Positions 15,601 to 23,618 of a DNA stretch of 41,785 bases are shown here, piece after piece. The translations under genes were made by a program, and so were the position numbers. Under the pieces are notes generated by a model. The model searched no databases, was not told the origin of the DNA, and was given only the letters and a program-made list of their open reading frames with translations. Location: NCBI GenBank assembly GCA_035532215.1, contig DATKRK010000418.1:1-41785 (forward strand), in the 5' to 3' direction. The stretch comes from JAICIG01 sp035532215 (GTDB lineage: Bacteria; Planctomycetota; Planctomycetia; Pirellulales; JAICIG01). Numbering within the stretch: the first letter of the stretch is position 1; every line of letters starts with the position of its first letter.

Positions 15601-15897
15601 CAGCCAGACGTCGTACTGGCCTTGCCGCCAACGATTGGCGCGCCGCGCCGAAATCACGATCGGCTCGTCGGGATCGGCCGGGGGCAATTCAATTTGCGCT
15701 TGGACTTCAGTCGCGGCCAACAGACAACCGATCAAGAGCCCGACGCGCAGCGCGAACCGGCCGGCGCGCAAGCGATCTGGCGCGCAAGGCAAGCCGACCC
15801 AGCGATAGGCTGTTGAACTACTCAGCGTCTTTGGCGATCCTTCCGGCACGCTTGCGCCGCCCCAAGGCGCACGACGGCTGCCGGATTCACAGAGCAA
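12604..15897 (-). CDS. lptD: LPS-assembly protein LptD (OstA) family outer-membrane protein
   Basis: LptD inserts lipopolysaccharide into the outer leaflet of the outer membrane. The N-terminal part after the signal sequence (RFALRVGLLIGCLLAATEVQAQ) has OstA-like beta repeats (LEGNVQIEAGRREQTF, LEGHVVFRQGDRVIYADRMFYD). Residues about 430 onward form a large beta-barrel of alternating strands (NFFFVGPVPVFYWPRFSTNL is the typical LptD entry). At up to 1097 residues it is longer than the E. coli protein (784), with an inserted Pro/Gln-rich N-terminal region. The frame begins with TTG at 15897; GTG 15849 or TTG 15771, nearer the signal peptide, are also possible. A strong promoter with TATAAT lies at 15966-15995. 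LpxD and LpxI elsewhere in the window support an LPS pathway. Confidence 0.88.
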   Translation of the reverse strand: MLCESGSRRAPWGGASVPEGSPKTLSSSTAYRWVGLPCAPDRLRAGRFALRVGLLIGCLLAATEVQAQIELPPADPDEPIVISARRANRWRQGQYDVWLLGGECTIHQGANRCRSRDAVLWIKRDERTPAALPDEGEQDEQAAEPPQHKVIAYLEGNVQIEAGRREQTFQQPRNVGGERGWLGRFHSRSLQFRTPRRPGPEPPLKPTVYQNGMAARDPDAEGIRRTQFTANGADPAPTALPPAPLAAPPGQTLPEPSVAAAPVGRRRIQFFPRSSVPPQASWIPNPARDEGVLTIKQGVQIFISGLGAKAEHLDIQADSAVIWTVGSLADDLQEKYQDDNVPLEVYLEGHVVFRQGDRVIYADRMFYDVANKNGTIVDSDIFTPAPKFGGLMRLKSQLVRIAHGDTFYAQNSFFTSSRLGKPRFRVQAHEVFVEDHQIPEVDPDTGVPELDADSQEPVIKHDQTVTAKHNFFFVGPVPVFYWPRFSTNLDQPSTVIQNAYVQPDRIFGVWTEADFNAFQLLGLGDKRPEGMNWTLQTSDLTKRGLGGGTTATFNRPMFLGLGSVTANFKAWGLHDKGRDVLGYTRNGVIPETRDRGRVFGQFRQQLPKNYQLTGELGYISDLNFLEQYYEAEWDQNKDETTDLELKHIENNRSWSVYSSVRLNPFFTETNWFPRLEHYTLGQSLLGETLGERLPWLRDRLTWYEHTNVGYAQYRVIQKQPASAYGTVPFQWLPWELNSLGQPANVQGQQLVSRQEVDAPIDLGPFKFSPYAMGELASWGQDLNGNQFNRAWGQAGLRGSIPFWTANSAVENSLLNVHGIAHKAVFEFDASASDTNKRMTALPLYDPLDDNSQEHYRRRFAFLDYGGTTPFQFDPRSYALRSGLQNWVSSPVSEIADRLDAVRFGLRQRWQTKRGPPGHRRIIDWIVLNTGAVYFPNPNRDNFGQPIGLANFDFRWHVGDRLTLLSDGMYDFFPQAEKTFTVTGSVSQSPRLNWNVSFRTISGPFNYNYMTVTHTYMLSPKWMYTAGTSIALGNQNIGQNIAVTRIGESFVANVAFYVDNSKNNYGFNAMISPRFLGQQALRRIGGAAAPQQAMMGLQ

Positions 15898-15941
15898 ACG
15901 GGATTCACAAAGCGAAATGGACGAACGTCTTAAGAGAAGTG

Positions 15942-15995
15942 CCGACCTTCCGAGGTCGGGGCGGGATTATAGGAGTCGGCCCCCTGGCGGGTCAA
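15942..15995 (-). promoter_or_regulatory. strong lptD promoter with a hairpin at the transcript 5' end
   Basis: Minus-strand TTGACC (15990-15995), an 18-base spacer and a perfect TATAAT (15966-15971). The predicted start near 15959 is the first base of CCGACCT-CGGA-AGGTCGG (15942-15959), a perfect 7-bp hairpin with a 4-base loop. The RNA would begin with this stem, which may protect it from 5' decay. Confidence 0.7.
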
Positions 15996-16038
15996 GGCAG
16001 CTTACGGGCTATTCGAAACATTTTAAGTGCAAGCTGGT

Positions 16039-17334
16039 TCAGGCCTTGCGCCGCAAAAACCGGCCGGCGATCGCCGCCGCTCCGCACGCCGCCAACAAGG
16101 CCGCGAAAGGCACGAGCGGCGCCCGCATTCGCATGTCGGTCCAATAAACCGCATGCACGGCCATGAACGTCAATGCTAGCAGCGCGCCCCACAGCCAGGG
16201 CGAGCGCAAAAGCTGCCCGCGCAAAACCGCCAAGCCCGCCGCGGCCAGGATAAATTCCGCCAAGTACCAAGCGGCCGTAGCATACCGCAGCGCGTTGCTG
16301 CGACCGGCGCCTTCCACCTGTCGCGGCAGCAAGCCCCAGAGGCGGGTGAGCCGCACCAACGAGGCGTAGAGGAACGTGCGGGGTTGTTGGCGAATCGTGC
16401 CCAAGGCCCAGTCGTACAAGGATCTGTCGGCCTCCAACTCCGAATTCAAGGCGAGAATGTTCAAGACTCCTTCCCCGCCTTCCTCATCAAATTCTTCGAG
16501 CGCCTTCGATTGCCACACCTCCCCGCGTTTCGAGGTCTTCAAAAACTTGTAATAACTCTCGTTGTTACCCAACAGCAGCGTATAGCCGCCGTGCGTGGTA
16601 GTGACGATCGGCCGGCTGAGCTGTAGTTGATTTCGCACGGCCCAGGGCGCAAGCGTCAGCGCCAGCGCGGCAAGCATTGCTCCGCCGTATTTCGCTTTGC
16701 CACTCCACGCGGGCAATCGCCACGCTTCGGCAACCACGACGAGCCCGGCCCACGGCAAGAACGTCGGCCGGCACAATGCGGCCAGTCCCAAGCAGCAACC
16801 AACGATCGCCGCGCGAGCGACCGATGGCCGCTCGTCGAAGCGGGTCAAGGCGACCAGCGACAACGCCGCCAGGCAGGTCGCCAGCGTTTCAGTCATCACC
16901 ACGAGCGACTGGTTGATGAGGATTGGATCGCAAGCCACGAGCAGCGCCGCCAGCAGCGACCAGCGCCCCAGCTTCCAACGCGCGCCCAGCCATAACACGG
17001 CGCCGACCGTGCCGACGCCCAATACGACGTGCAACAAGCGAATCGCGAAAAACGTCAGGTGCTGGTCCTCGACCGCCAGGCAGGGAACCAACAGCAGCGG
17101 ATAGAGCGGCGGCCGATAGGCCGTCGGCTTTTCATCGTTTCCGAACACGCCTTCGCCGAGCAGGTTTCTCGCCAGCCGCCGGTAGCCGTCGGGATCGCTT
17201 ACGAGCGTGTCGTGCCGCAGGTTGAACGCGCCGGCGCGAATGAACACGGCGAAGGCCAGCACCAGCCACACGCTCCAGGGAATCGGGGCGCGCCGCGGGT
17301 CGGCTGAGGCGGTTTCTGACGCGGCGGACGACAT
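16039..17334 (-). CDS. PMT/ArnT-like glycosyltransferase family 39 membrane protein
   Basis: 431 residues with about nine to eleven hydrophobic helices. The first helix (PWSVWLVLAFAVFIRAGAF) is followed by the periplasmic loop with the catalytic-type acidic residues (SDPDGYRRLARNLL) and then YRPPLYPLLL, the arrangement of PMT_2/ArnT-like enzymes that move a sugar or aminosugar from a polyprenyl-phosphate carrier. NNESYYKF and EEFDEEGGEG mark a large loop. ATG 17334 is preferred to an upstream TTG. The acceptor could be lipid A, given LptD next door, or protein; sequence alone does not decide. It diverges from the RND exporter gene. Confidence 0.8.
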   Translation of the reverse strand: MSSAASETASADPRRAPIPWSVWLVLAFAVFIRAGAFNLRHDTLVSDPDGYRRLARNLLGEGVFGNDEKPTAYRPPLYPLLLVPCLAVEDQHLTFFAIRLLHVVLGVGTVGAVLWLGARWKLGRWSLLAALLVACDPILINQSLVVMTETLATCLAALSLVALTRFDERPSVARAAIVGCCLGLAALCRPTFLPWAGLVVVAEAWRLPAWSGKAKYGGAMLAALALTLAPWAVRNQLQLSRPIVTTTHGGYTLLLGNNESYYKFLKTSKRGEVWQSKALEEFDEEGGEGVLNILALNSELEADRSLYDWALGTIRQQPRTFLYASLVRLTRLWGLLPRQVEGAGRSNALRYATAAWYLAEFILAAAGLAVLRGQLLRSPWLWGALLALTFMAVHAVYWTDMRMRAPLVPFAALLAACGAAAIAGRFLRRKA

Positions 17335-17424
17335 GTTTGACCCGGCTTTCGGCGCGGCGCCCGAGCGATACAATGACGCTCTTGCTCGAGGGGATGGTTA
17401 TACCGCACGCGGGCGCTATCGAGA

Positions 17425-17479
17425 CGTGGGGCGACGTTCCAGGCCGTCGATCGCCGGCGGCCTGGAAGGCCGCCCCACG
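17425..17479. repeat. 22-bp palindrome, GTGGGGCGGCCTTCC family, copy 1
   Basis: Arms 17425-17446 and 17458-17479 pair with two mismatches over 22 bases around an 11-base loop. A close copy with 21-bp arms lies at 24303-24355. It occupies the 305-base divergent gap between the glycosyltransferase and exporter genes. Nothing else was recognised in that gap. Confidence 0.85.
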
Positions 17480-17639
17480 ATTAACGCACGATTCATGGAT
17501 CACCGTCTCGCTACGGGCGATCGAAATCTGGAGACTATTGTTTGCACGTTCTTCAACCGATTATGGGTCGCTCGCCCCGGCAGCACAACCGGCCGGCATT
17601 TTGCGCCCCGCACGCCCGCCGGCCCGCAGCTCGACGCGG

Positions 17640-19847
17640 ATGAGATCGCAGCGGATCACGCGATGGCTGATTGCTTGGCGCTGGCCGTTGTTGGTCTTGG
17701 GCGCCATCGCCGTCGCTGCGGCCTGGCTGCCCGCGCAGAACCTGGGCTTCGATCGCTCGATCGAAAACATGTTCGCCCCCGACGATCCCCTGCTGCCGCC
17801 GTTTCGCCAGCTCAAGCGCACTTTCGGCGGCGATGAAATCGCGCTGGCCGCCTACGTCGATCGCGAGTTGCTCTCGACGGAAGGTCTCGACCGGCTTGAA
17901 GAGCTTACCAAAGACCTGGCTGGCGTGCCGGGCGTGGCCAGCGCCTTCAGCCTGGCCAGCGTCAAACCGCTCTTGACCTCTGCGCTGCTCGCGTCGCTGC
18001 GCGAGCGCGTGCTCGAATTGAGCGAAGGCTACACCGTCGGCGCCGATCGCCAAACGGCCGGCATCGTCTGCATTCTCTCGCCCGAACATGAAACCAAGAC
18101 GCCGCGCGCTCAGACGGTTGACGAACTGCGGCGGCGGATCGAGCGGCACGACCCGACCGGCGTGTTGACCGGCGAACCGGTGATGGTGGTCGACGGCTTC
18201 CGTTATTTGGAAGACGACGGCCGGTTGTTGGGACTGGTCTCGACCGCACTGCTGATGGCGACCATCGTGGTCTGCTTCCGAAGCCTGCGCTGGGTGCTCG
18301 TGCCGATGGCGGTCGTCGGCGCGGCACTGGTCTGGACCAAGGCGACGTTGGCCGGCAGCGGCTTGCACCTGAGCATGGTCAGCTCGATGCTCTGGGCGAT
18401 CGTCACTGTGATCGGCGTGGCCACCGTCGTGCACCTGGTGATTGGCTTTCGCGACGCTCGCAAGGCCGGATTGCCGGCGCGCGAAGCCCTCGAAGCCGCC
18501 AGCGCCATGCTGGCGACGCCGATCTTCTGGGCCTGCGCCACCGACGCGGCGGGCTTCGCCTCGCTGATGGCCTCCAGCGTCGGGCCGGTCCACGATTTCG
18601 GCGTGATGATGCTGATCGGTTCGCTGCTGACGTTGGCTGCCATCGCGGTCGTCGCCCCGGGCCTGTCGCTCGCCGGGCGCTTCGACGCCGACCCGCAACG
18701 GGCCTGGGGCGAACGCGGCCTCGAACTGGGCCTGTCGCGCGTGGTCGACCTTATCGAGCGCCATCCGCGCGGCCTGGCTCTGGCGGTCGGCCTCGTCTGC
18801 GGCGGTTGTTCTTGGGGCATGATTTGGACCAAAGTTGAAACTGACTTTACTAACAACTTTCGTCAATCAAGTCCCATCGTTCGTTCTTACGATTTTATTG
18901 AAAATAGATTAGGCGGCGCCGGCGTCTGGGACGTCTTTCTGCCGGTCCCCGAGCAGCCCGACGCCGAGTTCATCGAGAGGGTTGCGCACTTGGAAGACCG
19001 CTTGCGCCGCGAGGCGGTCGTCCGCGGCCCCGACGGGAGCGAGCAGCCGGGGCTGACCAAGACGCTCAGCGCGATCGACGCACTGGATTTGATTCCCTAC
19101 GGCAAGGCCGCCGCCGCCCGCAATCTCGAACAAACGCTGACGCTGCTGGGCAAGCAAATGCCGATCGTCGCCGCCCTGCACGGCCGCGACCCCAACGAGC
19201 ACGATCGCTACTATCTGCGGATCATGCTGCGGGCCCGCGAGCGGCAATCGTCGCAGCAGAAGCACGAATTGATCGAGCAAGTCCGCCGGATCAGCCGCGA
19301 GGAATTCCCCGAGGCGCAAACGACCGGCTTCTTCGTGCTGCTGACCAAGCTGATCGAAAGCATCACCCGCGATCAATGGCTGACGTTCGGCATCGCATCG
19401 GCGGCGATCGGGCTGCTGATGCTGGCCGCCTTTCGCAGCTTGCGGCTGGCGATCGTCGCGCTGGTCCCGAACGCGGCGCCGATCTTCGTCGTCAGCGGGC
19501 TGATGGGCTGGTTCGGCTTCAAGATCAATATGGGCGCCGCCATGATCGCCAGCGTTTCGATGGGCTTGGCGATCGATTCGTCGATCCATTACATCACGGC
19601 CTTCCGCCGCCAGCGCAGCGCCGGTCGCTCCGTCCATGAGGCTCTGCACGCCGTCCATCAGACGGTCGGCCGGGCGATGGTGTTTTCGACGCTGGCCCTG
19701 ATCGTCGGCTTTTCGGTGCTGGCGCTGAGCCGCTTCGTGCCGACGATCTATTTTGGCGTGCTGGTCGGGCTGACCATGTTCGGCGGATTGCTGGGCAATC
19801 TCGTGCTGCTGCCGTTGTTGTTGAAGTTGATCGATCGCGAACGGTAG
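17640..19847 (+). CDS. RND superfamily (MMPL-type) transporter
   Basis: 735 residues from ATG 17640 (MRSQRITRWLIAWRWPLLVL), where the first membrane helix begins; the open frame upstream includes a palindromic repeat and is unlikely to be coding. The layout is one helix, a periplasmic loop (about 30-190), five helices, a seventh helix, a second loop and five more helices, as in MMPL/HpnN-type lipid exporters. Typical pieces are MVSSMLWAIVTVIGVATVV and MIASVSMGLAIDSSIHYI, with conserved acidic/Ser residues of the proton relay. It likely exports lipids (hopanoids or similar) from the inner membrane. A 90-base AT-rich patch at 18826-18915 just after the seventh helix has different codon use from the rest. 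Confidence 0.85.
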   Translation: MRSQRITRWLIAWRWPLLVLGAIAVAAAWLPAQNLGFDRSIENMFAPDDPLLPPFRQLKRTFGGDEIALAAYVDRELLSTEGLDRLEELTKDLAGVPGVASAFSLASVKPLLTSALLASLRERVLELSEGYTVGADRQTAGIVCILSPEHETKTPRAQTVDELRRRIERHDPTGVLTGEPVMVVDGFRYLEDDGRLLGLVSTALLMATIVVCFRSLRWVLVPMAVVGAALVWTKATLAGSGLHLSMVSSMLWAIVTVIGVATVVHLVIGFRDARKAGLPAREALEAASAMLATPIFWACATDAAGFASLMASSVGPVHDFGVMMLIGSLLTLAAIAVVAPGLSLAGRFDADPQRAWGERGLELGLSRVVDLIERHPRGLALAVGLVCGGCSWGMIWTKVETDFTNNFRQSSPIVRSYDFIENRLGGAGVWDVFLPVPEQPDAEFIERVAHLEDRLRREAVVRGPDGSEQPGLTKTLSAIDALDLIPYGKAAAARNLEQTLTLLGKQMPIVAALHGRDPNEHDRYYLRIMLRARERQSSQQKHELIEQVRRISREEFPEAQTTGFFVLLTKLIESITRDQWLTFGIASAAIGLLMLAAFRSLRLAIVALVPNAAPIFVVSGLMGWFGFKINMGAAMIASVSMGLAIDSSIHYITAFRRQRSAGRSVHEALHAVHQTVGRAMVFSTLALIVGFSVLALSRFVPTIYFGVLVGLTMFGGLLGNLVLLPLLLKLIDRER

Positions 19848-19857
19848 GGCGAAACCA

Positions 19858-19928
19858 TAGGGTGGGGCGACAGCTCCACGCAATGCGGTCCTCTCGCCCA
19901 CGCAATGCGGTCCTTGCGCCGCACCCTA
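19858..19928. repeat. TAGGGTGGGGCG inverted repeat with an internal 22-bp tandem duplication
   Basis: TAGGGTGGGGCG (19858-19869) pairs with 19917-19928 with one mismatch. The loop contains two 22-bp-spaced copies of CCACGCAATGCGGTCCT. It is related to the element at 8303-8371 and lies between two convergent genes. Confidence 0.75.
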
Positions 19929-19933
19929 CCGTG

Positions 19934-20206
19934 CTACTCCGGCGGGCGCTGGGACTCGTCGAGCGAATTTGCCGCCAGCGCCAACAACAGACAGACGGCC
20001 AGAAACGCCCAGCCTATGCCCAGCCCCAAGGCCAGCCGGCCGAGCAGCGCTGCGCCGGCGGCGTCTTGCATGGCCGCAAGCAAGCTGGCCACGCCTACAA
20101 TCAGCACAATCGCGATCGGCGCCAACACCACGCCGGCCAGCAACCGCAGAATAGTGGATCTGGAAATCACGGGCCCATCCGTTAAAGTCTGCCCAGAACT
20201 GCTCAT
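19934..20206 (-). CDS. small two-helix membrane protein (90 aa)
   Basis: ATG 20206 has GAG seven bases before it. Two hydrophobic segments (LLAGVVLAPIAIVLIVGVAS near 20-40 and GLGIGWAFLAVCLLLALAA near 60-80) follow a short Ser/Thr-rich N-terminus. The C-terminal tail is charged. No family was recognised. It is convergent with the RND transporter and separated from the next gene by about 290 bases, so it stands alone. Confidence 0.6.
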   Translation of the reverse strand: MSSSGQTLTDGPVISRSTILRLLAGVVLAPIAIVLIVGVASLLAAMQDAAGAALLGRLALGLGIGWAFLAVCLLLALAANSLDESQRPPE

Positions 20207-20495
20207 TTTGCGACTCGGCCGCCGGGTGTCAATGCCCGCGAGCAAGACAAAAACCGCTGAAATACATTGACTTAGGGTTGACGCCGGCGAAAATGGAGAG
20301 CAACCGTTGCGTTTACCGAACGGCGCCCGTTAAGCTTGGCTGCGATGGCTCGGCTTCAATCGGGGCCGCTGAGGTTGCATTTCGAAGAGCAAAACGTCTG
20401 TGCCGCAACGTCACTTCCGTGCGGGCGCGGACGCCGATGCCGCGGCGGCGGAACAGGTTGGAAAAATCGCGGGTCAACCGTAGGAGGCGCTTGAT

Positions 20496-22889
20496 ATGTC
20501 TCGAGCCAAGCGGTTCGTTGCTTATCTTATCGTGGCGGCGGCGGCGCTGGCGCTCGTCCAATCGTCGTGGGCCTCGAAGATCGTGCTCAAAGATGGTCGC
20601 GTTCTGGAGGGCAAGCTAGTCCGACTGATTACGCTGGCGCCGAAGCCGGGCGCCAAGCCGGCCTCCAGCGGCGCCCCGCCGGTGCAGCCGATCGTGATGA
20701 TCGACAACGACCTGGTGCGGACCTTCGTTTCCAAGCGCCAGATCATCGAAGCCGACGAAAGCGTCCACGGCGAAGGCGTCGAGCACTTCAACATCCGCCA
20801 GCGCGCGGCTCACTTGGGCGGGACCGTGGCCAAGCTCGGCCCCTTGGTGCGGATCGACCCGTTCGATGAATTCGGCCGCCGCATCGTGCAGATGAACGCT
20901 AACATCGGGCAAGTCTCCGTCGTACAGGGCATCACGGAAATCTGGCCGACTTGGACCAAGGTCGAATCGGTTCAACTCAAGAATACGCGGAACATCATTT
21001 GGGACATGCGGATCGCCACCAGTACGATTCCGCCCGACACGCTGCGCAGCATTCTCTACAAGCAGATCGATCCCACGAACGTCCAGCATCGGCTGAAACT
21101 GGTGCGGTTGTTTCTGCAAAGCGAGCGTTATCAAGACGCTTTGGACGAACTGGAGCGCATCCGGAAGGATTTTCCCGAGCGCAAGGCCCAATTCGAGCCG
21201 CAAGTGCGCGACTTGAAACAGGCCTACGCCCGCCGTGCGCTGAGGGAAATCAACGTTCGCGCCGAGGCAGGGCAGCACATGCTGGCGATGGGAATGTTGA
21301 ACAATTTTCCGGTCGACGGCGTGGCGGGCGAAACGCTCAAGGCCGTACAGCAAAAGGTCGACGAGTTCCGCGCCAATTTCGATCGGGCCGCGGAAATTCA
21401 AAAGCTGTTCGACGGCTTCGTCGGCAAATTGCAGGACAAGGCCCTGCAAGCCAAGGTCAAACCGATCCGCGACGAGATCTTCAAGGAGCTGAATCTCAAC
21501 AGCATCGACCGGATGTCGACGTTCTGGCAGTTTCGCAACGATCCGACGATCCCGCCCGACGAAAAGCTGGCGCTGGCCGTCAGCGGCTGGCTGATCGGCG
21601 GCAACGACGCGTTGCGCAAGCTGCCGGTCGCTCTGTCGTTGGTGGAAACTCGCGATCTGGTGCGGGAGTATCTGGCCGAGCCGGTGCTACTGAATCGGCG
21701 CCAGATTCTGCCGAAGTTCGCCTCGCAAGAAGCGGCCACGCCCGAGTTAGTGGCCAAGTTGTTGCGCTATCTGCTGCCTCCGCTGGAGACCGAACCGCCG
21801 TCGAAGGAAACGCCCGGCTATTACGAGTTGGCAGTCGACGGCCCGCCCGGCATGGGGCCGATCAACTATTGCGTGCAGTTGCCGCCCGAGTACGATCTGC
21901 ACCGGCTGTACCCGACCATCGTCACGCTGCACGGCGCCGCCACCACGCCCCAGCAGCAGATCGACTGGTGGGCCGGCATGCGCGCGCCTGACGGCAACCG
22001 CTTGGGGCAGGCCACGCGCTACGGATATATCGTGATCGCTCCAGCCTGGAGCGACGAAGGCCAGGTGGAATATCAATACTCGGCGGCCGAGCACGCGGCG
22101 GTGCTCAACTCGCTGCGCGACGCCTGCCGGCGGTTCTCCATCGACACCGACCGGCTGTTTCTCAGCGGCCACTCGATAGGAGGCGACGCCGCGTGGGATA
22201 TCGGCCTGGCGCACCCCGATCTGTGGGCCGGCGTGATTCCGATCGTCGCTCGCTGCGACCGATACATCCATTTGGTTTGGGAAAACGCCGAGCACGTGCC
22301 GATGTATCTGGTTTCCGGCGAATTGGACGGCGACAAAAAGGGGCACAACTCGCAGTATCTCGACCGCTACCTGTCGCACGGCTACAACACCACGATCGCC
22401 GAATATCAAGGCCGCGGGCACGAGAATTTTTCCGACGAAATCCAGCGGCTGTTCGACTGGACCAACCGCTATCGCCGCGACTTCTTTCCTCGTGAATTCG
22501 CCTGCCGCAGCATGCGGCCTTGGGACAATTACTACTGGTGGCTCGAAGTCGACGACTTTCCGGCGAAGACGATGGTCGACCCCGACGACTGGCCGCCGCC
22601 CAAGAACTACCATGCCGCGCAGGTCAAGGGCGTTTTGAATGCCACCAACGGCATCAACGTGAACACGGCCGCGGCGAAGGCGACGATCTGGCTTTCGCCG
22701 GAGATCATCGACTTCAACCAGAAGATTTCGATCACCGTCAACGGCCGCCGCGCGCCCTTGCCCGGCGGCGGCGTTTCGCCCGATTTGCCGGTCCTGCTCG
22801 AAGACGCCCGCAGCCGCGCCGACCGCCAGCACGTCTTCTGGGCCAAGGTCGAGATGCCCTCGGGCAAGGTGAACGAGTTGGAAGAGTGA
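20496..22889 (+). CDS. secreted alpha/beta hydrolase with a long N-terminal region
   Basis: 797 residues; AGGAGG eight bases before the ATG. A signal peptide (MSRAKRFVAYLIVAAAALAL, cut near SSWA-SK) is followed by a strand-rich segment (KIVLKDGRVLEGKLVRL) of the kind often seen at the start of planctomycete secreted proteins, then a helical middle. The C-terminal half (about 440-690) is an esterase/PHB-depolymerase-like hydrolase: TIVTLHGAATTP, nucleophile in GHSIGGD (Ser560), Asp in SGELDGD and His in GRGHENF. After it comes a small beta domain (KISITVNGRRAPL). The substrate is unknown, but a linked DUF1080 gene 19 bases downstream suggests polysaccharide or ester breakdown outside the cytoplasm. 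Confidence 0.8.
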   Translation: MSRAKRFVAYLIVAAAALALVQSSWASKIVLKDGRVLEGKLVRLITLAPKPGAKPASSGAPPVQPIVMIDNDLVRTFVSKRQIIEADESVHGEGVEHFNIRQRAAHLGGTVAKLGPLVRIDPFDEFGRRIVQMNANIGQVSVVQGITEIWPTWTKVESVQLKNTRNIIWDMRIATSTIPPDTLRSILYKQIDPTNVQHRLKLVRLFLQSERYQDALDELERIRKDFPERKAQFEPQVRDLKQAYARRALREINVRAEAGQHMLAMGMLNNFPVDGVAGETLKAVQQKVDEFRANFDRAAEIQKLFDGFVGKLQDKALQAKVKPIRDEIFKELNLNSIDRMSTFWQFRNDPTIPPDEKLALAVSGWLIGGNDALRKLPVALSLVETRDLVREYLAEPVLLNRRQILPKFASQEAATPELVAKLLRYLLPPLETEPPSKETPGYYELAVDGPPGMGPINYCVQLPPEYDLHRLYPTIVTLHGAATTPQQQIDWWAGMRAPDGNRLGQATRYGYIVIAPAWSDEGQVEYQYSAAEHAAVLNSLRDACRRFSIDTDRLFLSGHSIGGDAAWDIGLAHPDLWAGVIPIVARCDRYIHLVWENAEHVPMYLVSGELDGDKKGHNSQYLDRYLSHGYNTTIAEYQGRGHENFSDEIQRLFDWTNRYRRDFFPREFACRSMRPWDNYYWWLEVDDFPAKTMVDPDDWPPPKNYHAAQVKGVLNATNGINVNTAAAKATIWLSPEIIDFNQKISITVNGRRAPLPGGGVSPDLPVLLEDARSRADRQHVFWAKVEMPSGKVNELEE

Positions 22890-22908
22890 AGCTCGGGAGA
22901 AACAACTT

Positions 22909-23547
22909 ATGAGATTTGCGATTCCCTGCTGCCTGTCGCTCGTCGCCGCCGCATCGCTGGCGGCCGAACCCGAGGCGGCCGTTTCGCTGTTCGACGGCAA
23001 ATCGTTCAAGGGCTGGGAAGGAGACCTGAAGGTCTTCCGCATCGAACAGGGCGCCATCGTCGGCGGCAGCCTCGAGCATAAGGTCGCGCGCAATGAGTTT
23101 CTCTGCACCGAGCGCGAATACGGCGACTTCGAGCTGAAGCTCAAGTTCAAAGTGCTGGGCCAGGGCGCCAACGCGGGCATCCAAATCCGCAGCCGGCGGA
23201 TTCCCGACCATCACGAAATGATCGGCTACCAAGCCGACCTGGGCGACAACTACTGGGGCAGCCTCTACGACGAATCGCGGCGCCGCAAGATTCTGGCCGC
23301 GGCCGACGCCAAGGCGGTCGCGGAAGTGCTCAAGCGCGACGACTGGAACGACTACAGAATTCGCTGCGAAGGCAAACGCATTCAACTTTGGATCAATGGC
23401 CTGAAGTCCATCGACTACACCGAGACGGACGACAAAATCGAGCAACGCGGCCTGATCGGCCTGCAAATCCACGGCGGCCCGCCCAGCGAAGCCTGGTACA
23501 AGGACATCACGCTGCGCGAGATTCGGAAGTCGGAAGTCGGAAACTAA
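22909..23547 (+). CDS. DUF1080 / 3-keto-disaccharide hydrolase family secreted protein
   Basis: 212 residues with a signal peptide (MRFAIPCCLSLVAAASLAAE). The hallmark N-terminal block SLFDGKSFKGWEGD opens a concanavalin-like beta sandwich, with AGIQIRSRRIPDHHEMIGYQ and QRGLIGLQIHGGP typical of the family. Members cleave 3-keto-glycosides or bind glycans in the periplasm. GGGAG lies nine bases before the ATG, 19 bases after the hydrolase gene, so the two form an operon. A perfect 8-bp GC hairpin terminator follows at 23556. Confidence 0.88.
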   Translation: MRFAIPCCLSLVAAASLAAEPEAAVSLFDGKSFKGWEGDLKVFRIEQGAIVGGSLEHKVARNEFLCTEREYGDFELKLKFKVLGQGANAGIQIRSRRIPDHHEMIGYQADLGDNYWGSLYDESRRRKILAAADAKAVAEVLKRDDWNDYRIRCEGKRIQLWINGLKSIDYTETDDKIEQRGLIGLQIHGGPPSEAWYKDITLREIRKSEVGN

Positions 23548-23555
23548 CAGGCGAG

Positions 23556-23580
23556 CGGGGGGCGTCAGCCCCCCGGTCTT
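23556..23580 (+). terminator. GC-rich terminator after the DUF1080 gene
   Basis: CGGGGGGC-GTCA-GCCCCCCG is a perfect 8-bp stem with a 4-base loop, followed by GTCTT. The T run is short, so strength is uncertain. Confidence 0.55.
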
Positions 23581-23618
23581 CGCATTTCGCGGGTCTATCG
23601 ATCTTACGAGATCGGCCT

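Noticed and set aside
12976..15816. 946-codon plus-strand open frame opposite lptD
   Set aside because: It mirrors lptD codons in a high-GC gene, is dominated by Arg/Gly/Ala/Val/His, and shows no domain; lptD on the other strand has clear family features.
17337..17639. 101-codon N-terminal extension of the RND transporter
   Set aside because: It reads through the dispersed palindrome and gives a non-hydrophobic leader; the first membrane helix begins right at ATG 17640.
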